6,986 nt of DNA from Gammaproteobacteria bacterium (GTDB lineage Bacteria; Pseudomonadota; Gammaproteobacteria; BMS3Bbin11), in contig DAOVWW010000073.1 in NCBI GenBank assembly GCA_030636465.1, positions 1 through 6,986 of the forward strand, written 5' to 3'. Both the position numbers and the translations under genes were made by a program. Positions 1 through 6,986 of the stretch are shown piece after piece. Each line of letters starts with the position of its first letter. Within the stretch, counting starts at the first letter, position 1. The notes beneath the pieces are model-generated. The model had not been told where the DNA came from, did no database searches, and saw only the letters and a program-made list of their open reading frames with translations.

Positions 1-843
1 CAGCCCAATACGTTTAGAACCTGCATTCAGGCAATGCCATAATTGCTCAGGTGGTGCGGGGATATAAAAAGATTTAACACTCCATCCAGCCGGTTCCATC
101 TCGGTAATGATCTCGCCGTTGTCCGGGTTGAGGTAGCGAAAAAAGTTGGTATCAGCTTTTTCTGACCAGTTGCAGTAAACGCGGCGGCCGGGCTTATCTT
201 CATTGGTGTGCCAGCTCAACCAGCTGCCTGCACCATAGAGAACCTGCCCTGAGGCGGTTCGGTTAACACCATAAGTCGGGATAATTTTATCCAGCTCAGC
301 ACGAATTTGATCAAGAAGTATTTCACTATGCTCATCTTTCACTTTGTGGAGTGTATTAAACATTACAGCGCTGGAGTGAGTTGATTGTTTAGTTTTTTCC
401 TGTTCTAAAGCAGAAATATCCAGTGGTGCACTTCCAACTGTCCTGTCATCAGGAAACATATTGATAAATTGTTTACGGAATGATTCCAGGGTTTCGAGCA
501 AAATGGGCGAGATATCGTGGTAGTTAATATCTGCCGCAATTGTGGGATTAAGTTTATAACAATCCTTGTAGAGATAAATCGTTTGCTGTTCACGCAAACC
601 GTTTAGTATTTTTTGTATGTCTGAGGTGATTTCAGTACGCGGCTCATTATAGGCCTGGCTTAACATGTCAATTATCGTATCGACAGATAATGCCCTGTTG
701 CATAGCTGCCAGATAGCTGCAGTCGTATCGTTAATGTGAATTGTCGCGAGTCGTTTTTCGTCATACAAGTGATATCGCCCCGGTGCCCCGTATAAAACAA
801 CCTCTGGTCGCCTTGCAGGATAAGTCGAGCAAAGGTCATTCAC
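1..843 (-). CDS. PqqD-like domain fused to a 2OG-Fe(II) oxygenase-like domain (partial, runs off the left edge)
   Basis: The reading frame is open for 281 codons and continues past the window edge. It has no ATG before the middle of the first domain, so the start is probably GTG at 843-841 or TTG at 849-847; neither has a clear Shine-Dalgarno site. An in-frame TGA at 882-880 bounds it upstream. Residues about 12-92 look like PqqD (RRPEVVLYG, then INDTTAAIWQLC and a helical L-S-x-x-T-I-I-D-M-L stretch). This winged-helix fold binds leader peptides in RiPP pathways. Residues about 200-281 (SWLSWHTNEDKPGRRVY, NFFRYLNP, LWHCLNAGSKRIGL) resemble 2-oxoglutarate/Fe(II) oxygenases: H212 and H270 are candidate metal ligands, and R278, eight residues after H270, is a candidate 2OG-binding arginine. 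The usual HxD/E acid is not obvious (H212-T-N214; D216 is near), so catalysis is unproven. A helical linker joins the two domains. The gene lies 64 bp downstream of a small exported protein on the same strand and is probably cotranscribed with it. Both domain assignments come from pattern recognition. Confidence 0.8.
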   Translation of the reverse strand, partial: MNDLCSTYPARRPEVVLYGAPGRYHLYDEKRLATIHINDTTAAIWQLCNRALSVDTIIDMLSQAYNEPRTEITSDIQKILNGLREQQTIYLYKDCYKLNPTIAADINYHDISPILLETLESFRKQFINMFPDDRTVGSAPLDISALEQEKTKQSTHSSAVMFNTLHKVKDEHSEILLDQIRAELDKIIPTYGVNRTASGQVLYGAGSWLSWHTNEDKPGRRVYCNWSEKADTNFFRYLNPDNGEIITEMEPAGWSVKSFYIPAPPEQLWHCLNAGSKRIGL

Positions 844-907
844 ACTCAAGACTGTCTTTTTTGAATTACGGTGAAACTGTCAATCGAAGTTCAAACCTGA
901 TACCGGT

Positions 908-1456
908 TTAATCCTGACACGAACTCACATCGACAATGCAATCCGATGCCTGTGCTATGCCGGAAGATACTGGAAACCGTGCAACATCTGGATTTGCATA
1001 GATTTCCCAGGGTACACCATTTTCGCTCGGGCCATTCAATAGTTTAAATGTACGACTTCCAGGATTACAACTAGCAGAAAGGATGGTTTCTTCTATTCCC
1101 ACTTTCCCCTCCACGACACTTAACTGCCCACTGTCACTCTCGAGGGCAGCATTGTATGTAGTCATGTCTGAATTAAAGTTTATACATAAAGCTTTGACTG
1201 CCTCTGAGCCAGCATGGGCAGAGGGCACGAGAGAGTCAAGCAAATCAGAAGGCATCATAGCTCCGGCATTTGGGTCACTGTAATTGAGAGACAATCGAGA
1301 TGTTTGTGCGTGAGAAGGAAGCACTACACTGTTGATAACTGGAGTCGTCCAATTTTGAGGTGCAACAGCCGCAACGCCTGCCGCTCCAGTGCCCGCGAGG
1401 ATTTTCTTCAGGGTTTTGCGTCGTTCTATCGCTGATTGACCTTTTTTGCTGCTCAT
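908..1456 (-). CDS. Small exported protein with twin-arginine-type leader and HAQTS motif
   Basis: A 182-residue protein I do not recognise as a named family. The N-terminus is basic with R12-R13 followed by K-x-L-K-K and a Gly/Ala-rich hydrophobic stretch (residues 19-33), which fits a Tat-type leader. Then comes W36-T-T-P-V-I-N-S-V-V-L-P-S-H-A-Q-T-S53, with a plausible signal-peptidase cut after A50. A second motif at residues 73-83 (LDSLVPSAHAG) precedes C91. The cysteines are C91, C130, C173 and C180; an even number suits disulfides outside the cytoplasm. Both motifs recur in the divergent neighbour at 1623. I chose the start at 1456 over the upstream ATG at 1528 because a GAGGA site lies 8 nt before it, the leader begins there, and the -35/-10 promoter falls inside the longer version. 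The gene is probably the first of an operon with the PqqD/oxygenase-like gene. Function is unknown; it may be a modification substrate. Confidence 0.85.
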   Translation of the reverse strand: MSSKKGQSAIERRKTLKKILAGTGAAGVAAVAPQNWTTPVINSVVLPSHAQTSRLSLNYSDPNAGAMMPSDLLDSLVPSAHAGSEAVKALCINFNSDMTTYNAALESDSGQLSVVEGKVGIEETILSASCNPGSRTFKLLNGPSENGVPWEIYANPDVARFPVSSGIAQASDCIVDVSSCQD

Positions 1457-1464
1457 TGGTTGTA

Positions 1465-1469
1465 TCCTC
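1465..1469 (-). promoter_or_regulatory. Ribosome binding site deciding the start at 1456
   Basis: On the minus strand this reads GAGGA, 8 nt before the ATG at 1456-1454. It favours this start over the in-frame ATG at 1528, which has no comparable site. Confidence 0.75.
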
Positions 1470-1487
1470 AAGATATTTTGTAACCGA

Positions 1488-1516
1488 ATAATGCTTTTAA
1501 ATTTTAATTGTGTCAA
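1488..1516 (-). promoter_or_regulatory. Predicted sigma-70 promoter for the minus-strand accessory genes
   Basis: On the minus strand a perfect TTGACA (-35, 1516-1511) is followed after 17 nt by CATTAT (1493-1488; 4 of 6 match to TATAAT). The spacer is AT-rich. Transcription would start near 1481, giving a leader of about 25 nt before the ATG at 1456. No equally convincing promoter was seen for the divergent gene at 1623. Confidence 0.6.
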
Positions 1517-1622
1517 TTTAATGAACACACAGTGTTATTGCCTGGAAGCCTGAAGCTTTATTAATAATGACACGAATCATTTCCTGCTGTAGTCTCGCTA
1601 CAAGTCAAAATGGGAGATAACT

Positions 1623-2285
1623 ATGACAGATAAGAAAATAATTGATTCACGCCGCAAATTGTTAAAAACTATTGCCGCAGGCGGCGGTGCTGTTGTTGCA
1701 GGAAAATCATTGCCGGGTTCATGGAGCCGACCCGTTGTGGATTCAGTAATGCTACCAGCACATGCACAAACTTCCACGCGCATCCACAGCCTGTTTGAAC
1801 CGGTAAATATTGGAAAACAGCTAGATCAAAAAACTTTACTTGCCCAATCCATGGATAAGCTGCTTGCCCCGGCAAATGCAGGTGTACCAGAACCGGGGTT
1901 TTTTTATGCCTGTATCACAATAAATGGGAACATTGCATCTGTTGTCTGGATGAGCCCATTTTTCAACACAATCCGTCGTGGTGATATTACACTCGGTGAT
2001 GATATGCGGGGTGAAGGTACTATAACGGCAAGATACCCCGAAGATGTTTCGACTGATAAAAGTTGTGATGTTCTTGAAGGTGATACAGATAGTTTGACTC
2101 GCCCGGCTCGAATCGATGCCAGCGATCTGGATTTTGTCATTCTGGAAATTCAGAATAAATCTGGAGAATGGGCGAGTCCTCCACCAATTCCTTTGACAGG
2201 ACGTTGTGGACTAGAACCTCTGTTGGATGGTATTTGCAGAGGTGGCGGAGGTGGCGGCAGAGGTGGCGACGGAGGTGGAGGCTAA
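1623..2285 (+). CDS. Small exported protein with twin-arginine leader, HAQTS motif and glycine-rich tail
   Basis: A 220-residue protein of no family I can name. The N-terminus carries S9-R10-R11-K-L-L-K15, a near-consensus twin-arginine motif, then a Gly/Ala/Val-rich stretch. W34-S-R-P-V-V-D-S-V-M-L-P-A-H-A-Q-T-S51 follows, with a likely cleavage after A48. A second motif at 77-87 (MDKLLAPANAG) precedes C97. The cysteines are C97, C148, C195 and C205. The protein ends just after C205 in a tail of Gly with two Arg/Asp interruptions (residues 206-220). The leader and both motifs match the minus-strand neighbour, whose ATG is 166 bp away in divergent orientation, while the middle and C-terminal parts differ; the two look like diverged paralogues. 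GGGAG lies 6 nt before the ATG, supporting this start. A strong terminator follows 49 bp after the stop, so the gene is probably monocistronic. The Tat leader implies export to the periplasm. A role as substrate of the nearby PqqD/oxygenase-like protein is inference. Confidence 0.88.
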   Translation: MTDKKIIDSRRKLLKTIAAGGGAVVAGKSLPGSWSRPVVDSVMLPAHAQTSTRIHSLFEPVNIGKQLDQKTLLAQSMDKLLAPANAGVPEPGFFYACITINGNIASVVWMSPFFNTIRRGDITLGDDMRGEGTITARYPEDVSTDKSCDVLEGDTDSLTRPARIDASDLDFVILEIQNKSGEWASPPPIPLTGRCGLEPLLDGICRGGGGGGRGGDGGGG

Positions 2286-2334
2286 ATAAAGGGTTAGTTC
2301 CGCTACATTTCAATCACTTCGCACGTTTTACTAT

Positions 2335-2365
2335 AGCCTCCCAGGTTGGGAGGCTCTTTTATTTT
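2335..2365 (+). terminator. Rho-independent terminator
   Basis: A perfect 9-bp stem (AGCCTCCCA at 2335-2343 with TGGGAGGCT at 2347-2355) closes a 3-nt loop and is followed by a T-rich tail (CTTTTATTTT, 2356-2365). It ends the transcript of the exported protein at 1623-2285 and insulates the downstream leuS operon from it. Confidence 0.92.
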
Positions 2366-2412
2366 GGGTAAGGGAGCATGGTTAATGGGGGAATTCAGGC
2401 TTTTCTCAGGAT

Positions 2413-2433
2413 CTTGAAACTTGAAACTTGAAA
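2413..2433 (+). repeat. Three tandem copies of the 7-bp unit CTTGAAA
   Basis: Perfect copies at 2413-2419, 2420-2426 and 2427-2433 are followed by a partial CTT. They lie 13 bp upstream of the -10 hexamer at 2447. Each unit contains TTGAAA, one base from a -35 consensus, but none sits at 16-18 bp from the -10 (gaps of 13, 20 and 27). Confidence 0.9.
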
Positions 2434-2443
2434 CTTCTTTCAA

Positions 2444-2452
2444 TGCTATAAT
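2444..2452 (+). promoter_or_regulatory. Extended -10 promoter of the DUF4389-leuS operon
   Basis: TGCTATAAT gives a perfect TATAAT hexamer (2447-2452) with the TGn extension (2444-2446), which can work without a well-placed -35. The start would be near 2459, leaving a leader of about 33 nt before the ATG at 2492. It lies after the terminator at 2335-2365, as expected for an operon promoter. Confidence 0.7.
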
Positions 2453-2491
2453 CCGCCGTCCCTGTATTTTTGTGTTTTAAAGAGATCAGTT

Positions 2492-5244
<2,753 letters not shown>

Positions 5245-5271
5245 CGCGCTGCTAAAAGAATCCTGAGGTGT

Positions 5272-5299
5272 TTTGCATAGCCGGGTTTGCCGGTATACT
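5272..5299 (+). promoter_or_regulatory. Possible internal promoter upstream of lptE
   Basis: TTTGCA (5272-5277) and TATACT (5294-5299; 5 of 6 match to the -10) are separated by 16 bp. This lies in the 102-bp gap between leuS and lptE, the largest gap inside the operon. The -35 is weak, so lptE-holA could also be read through from the promoter at 2444. Confidence 0.45.
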
Positions 5300-5346
5300 C
5301 ATGGCCAAATGAATGAAATTGAAATTACCCTGTTAAGGATGTTCGT

Positions 5347-5829
5347 ATGAAACGTATTGCTCTTATATCACTGTTAGTGGCTAGTCTGGTGTCTGGTTGC
5401 GGTTTCCACTTACGTGGCAAGATTATTCTTCCTGATTCCCTCCATACGGTGGCGATAACTTCGCCTGATGTCAAACTCAGGGATGCGCTGGTTGATAGCC
5501 TGGAAGCGAATAACGTTATTATCGTTAATAGCCCAACGGCAGACAGCGCACAGATTGAGGTTAGCAAGGCTGATTTTGGACGCGAGGTAAGGACCATTGA
5601 TGAGCGCGGCAAATCTACAGGCTATGTGTTGATACTAAGAGCCAATTATAAGGTTCTTGATAGTGCCGGCAAGGAACTGATCAAACCCTCAACAGCTTCA
5701 GCCCGACGTGATTATGATTTCGACGATCAGCAGCTATTATCTGCGACTCGTGAAGAAGAACTGCTTCGTGATGAAATGCGTCAGGACGTAGCCCAAAGCA
5801 TCCTTCGCAAAATGTCCCGTATCAGGTAG
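5347..5829 (+). CDS. lptE: LPS-assembly lipoprotein LptE
   Basis: Outer-membrane lipoprotein that plugs and stabilises the LptD barrel and helps insert lipopolysaccharide into the outer leaflet. The N-terminus is a lipoprotein signal peptide: K2-R3, a hydrophobic core, and the lipobox L14-V-S-G-C18, with C18 the lipidated residue. The family hallmark G-C-G-F-H-L-R-G follows directly. The C-terminal half has the expected pattern (S-x-R-R-D-Y-D-F-D and a conserved L-L-R-D-E-M near the end). At 160 residues it is shorter than E. coli LptE (193 aa), mostly at the C-terminus. AAGGA lies 7 nt before the ATG. Its place between leuS and holA is the classic gammaproteobacterial order and supports the call. 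Confidence 0.96.
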   Translation: MKRIALISLLVASLVSGCGFHLRGKIILPDSLHTVAITSPDVKLRDALVDSLEANNVIIVNSPTADSAQIEVSKADFGREVRTIDERGKSTGYVLILRANYKVLDSAGKELIKPSTASARRDYDFDDQQLLSATREEELLRDEMRQDVAQSILRKMSRIR

Positions 5830-5851
5830 TACTCAGTAAGGTACAACCACG

Positions 5852-6913
5852 ATGCGGGTAAATATTCAAAGCCTGCCAGAGTCTGAAGACAAACCACTGG
5901 CACAGCTGTACCTGCTATTTGGTGATGAGATTTTGTTGCTCGAAGAAGCGTATCAGGCGCTGCGGAAAAAAGCGCAGGCGCAAGGCTACAGTGAACGTAT
6001 CTGCTACGTTTCAGAGCCGGGCTTCGACTGGGGTGAACTCTTGCTGGCAGGCAGCAACATGTCTTTGTTTGGCGACAAACAGCTGATTGAGCTGAGGATG
6101 CCCTCGGGAAAGCCCGGCCAGTTGGGCAGTAAAGTATTGTGTGAAATGGTAGAGAACTTTCCTCCCGATACAATACTACTGATTATCTGCGGGCCAGTAG
6201 AAAAAGCTGGTCAGAATCAAAAATGGTTTAAGGCCTTAGATAAAGCAGGTGTGACTGCCGAAGCGAAAGAAATAAAAATCAATGATTTCCCCGGCTGGTT
6301 AGGCGCCCGATTGCGCAGCAAAGGGCTGCTTGCAGAGCGGGAATCCATTGCTCTCCTGTGTCATTATTTTGAAGGCAACCTGCTGGCTGCGGCACAGGAA
6401 ATTGATTTGCTTGCCTTAAATACCGGAGTCGAAACTGATGCTTCTTCTCCAACGGGGTCAAAGCCTGATGCGAAAAAGCAGCTTGCTGCTTTACAGGCGT
6501 CGGTATCCGACAATTCACGGTTTTCAGTTTTCAGCTATCTTGATGCCTGTTTGTCCGGTGACTGGCAGCGTACCTGCCGTATCCTTGACGGCCTCAGGGG
6601 TGAGAAAGATGAGTCGGTATTTCTTGTCGTCATGTTAAGCCGGGAAGTACGGAAGCTGGTGCAAATAGCCACCGCCCTGGCGGCTGGTGCCAATAAAAAT
6701 CAGGTCTTCAAGCAGCATCGAATCTGGTACCAGAAGCAGGGTATTTTTGATAAAGCGATTAAAAGACATGGGCAGGCAGGATGGCAGACCATCCTGCAGC
6801 AACTGGCAAAGATTGATAAGATCCTCAAAGGCAGGGCACAAAGCGAGGGGTCTTCGGTATGGTTTGATATCGAGAAACTTTCGTTGAAAATATGTGGACT
6901 GAAGCTAGTTTAA
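5852..6913 (+). CDS. holA: DNA polymerase III subunit delta
   Basis: The delta subunit of the clamp loader opens the beta sliding clamp during replication in the cytoplasm. The 353-residue protein is close to E. coli HolA (343 aa). Recognisable parts are L-Y-L-L-F-G-D-E (19-26) near the N-terminus, the M-S-L-F segment typical of the beta-binding element, C-H-Y-F-E-G-N-L-L-A-A-A-Q-E-I in the lid region, and the C-terminal K-x-H-R-I-W and S-S-V-W-F-D-I-E-K-L-S-L parts. A low-complexity Ser/Thr/Pro/Lys stretch at about 191-209 seems to be an insertion relative to E. coli at the junction before the C-terminal collar domain. TAAGGT sits 9 nt before the ATG, and the gene begins 22 bp after lptE, so the two are probably cotranscribed. 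nadD, which follows in E. coli, is not within the 73 bp left in the window. Confidence 0.96.
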   Translation: MRVNIQSLPESEDKPLAQLYLLFGDEILLLEEAYQALRKKAQAQGYSERICYVSEPGFDWGELLLAGSNMSLFGDKQLIELRMPSGKPGQLGSKVLCEMVENFPPDTILLIICGPVEKAGQNQKWFKALDKAGVTAEAKEIKINDFPGWLGARLRSKGLLAERESIALLCHYFEGNLLAAAQEIDLLALNTGVETDASSPTGSKPDAKKQLAALQASVSDNSRFSVFSYLDACLSGDWQRTCRILDGLRGEKDESVFLVVMLSREVRKLVQIATALAAGANKNQVFKQHRIWYQKQGIFDKAIKRHGQAGWQTILQQLAKIDKILKGRAQSEGSSVWFDIEKLSLKICGLKLV

Positions 6914-6938
6914 TTAATTTGGGAAGCTCTGTATTATT

Positions 6939-6974
6939 CGTCATTGCGAGGTTCGAAGTGACGCGGCAATCTCT
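6939..6974. repeat. Palindromic interspersed repeat of the CGTCATTGCGAGG type
   Basis: Begins CGTCATTGCGAGG and ends GACGCGGCAATCTC. The inner arms CGTCA (6939-6943) and TGACG (6959-6963) pair, as do ATTGC (6943-6947) and GCAAT (6966-6970), around a TTCGAA centre. The sequence resembles a repeat type I know from many bacterial intergenic regions (CGTCATTGCGAGG...CGAAG...GCAATCTC). It starts 25 bp after the holA stop. Copy number in this genome cannot be seen here, and the element may extend past the edge. Confidence 0.6.
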
Positions 6975-6986
6975 GAGTGCTAGAAA

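Noticed and set aside
405..593. A 62-codon minus-strand ORF in the left region
   Set aside because: It lies in a different frame of the same strand as the PqqD/oxygenase-like gene, whose frame is open throughout and encodes recognisable domains.
1457..1528. A 24-residue N-terminal extension of the minus-strand exported protein
   Set aside because: It lacks a ribosome site, covers the predicted promoter, and would place extra sequence before a typical twin-arginine leader.
1566..1602. Small inverted repeats (AATGA/TCATT and TGTAG/CTACA) before the plus-strand exported protein
   Set aside because: Five-base arms are expected by chance in AT-rich spacer DNA, and nothing ties them to an operator or attenuator.
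1..2285. A toxin-antitoxin or phage-defence island
   Set aside because: No nuclease, toxin, integrase or transposase motifs are present, and the exported small proteins with Tat leaders do not fit.
5781..6173. A 130-codon minus-strand ORF across lptE and holA
   Set aside because: It is antisense to two well-supported genes and rich in Ser, Cys, Arg and Pro, as expected of a shadow frame.

Overview
The window looks like a gammaproteobacterial chromosome segment. The leucyl-tRNA synthetase reads very close to the enterobacterial and pseudomonad enzymes, and the order leuS-lptE-holA is the one found in E. coli and Pseudomonas. An LPS-assembly lipoprotein also implies a Gram-negative outer membrane. 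I cannot name a genus.

Left part (1-2285), accessory: three genes that do not belong to the housekeeping block. A minus-strand gene runs off the left edge. It starts with GTG or TTG, so an ATG-only search misses it. It encodes a PqqD-like domain (the fold used as a RiPP recognition element) joined to a C-terminal domain resembling 2-oxoglutarate/Fe(II) oxygenases. Just upstream on the same strand is a small exported protein (182 aa). Divergent from that is a second small exported protein (220 aa) with a glycine-rich tail. The two small proteins share a twin-arginine leader, an extended motif (W-x-x-P-V-x-x-S-V-x-L-P-x-H-A-Q-T-S), a second short motif ending in A-[HN]-A-G, and four cysteines each, but otherwise differ. 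The simplest reading, which is inference, is a peptide or protein modification system: the PqqD-like domain recognises the shared leader and the oxygenase-like domain acts on the substrate. This is the most interesting part of the window.

Middle (2286-2491): a strong rho-independent terminator closes the plus-strand small gene. It is followed by three tandem 7-bp repeats directly upstream of an extended -10 promoter.

Right part (2492-6913), housekeeping operon: a DUF4389 membrane protein overlaps the start of leuS by one base. lptE follows, with its own possible promoter, and then holA. Their products serve translation (Leu-tRNA), outer-membrane LPS insertion and loading of the replicative clamp. 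The LeuRS lacks the leucine-specific insertion before KMSKS but keeps a Cys4 zinc module. Past holA the window ends in a palindromic interspersed repeat of the CGTCATTGCGAGG type. No RNA genes, CRISPR arrays or insertion sequences were found.
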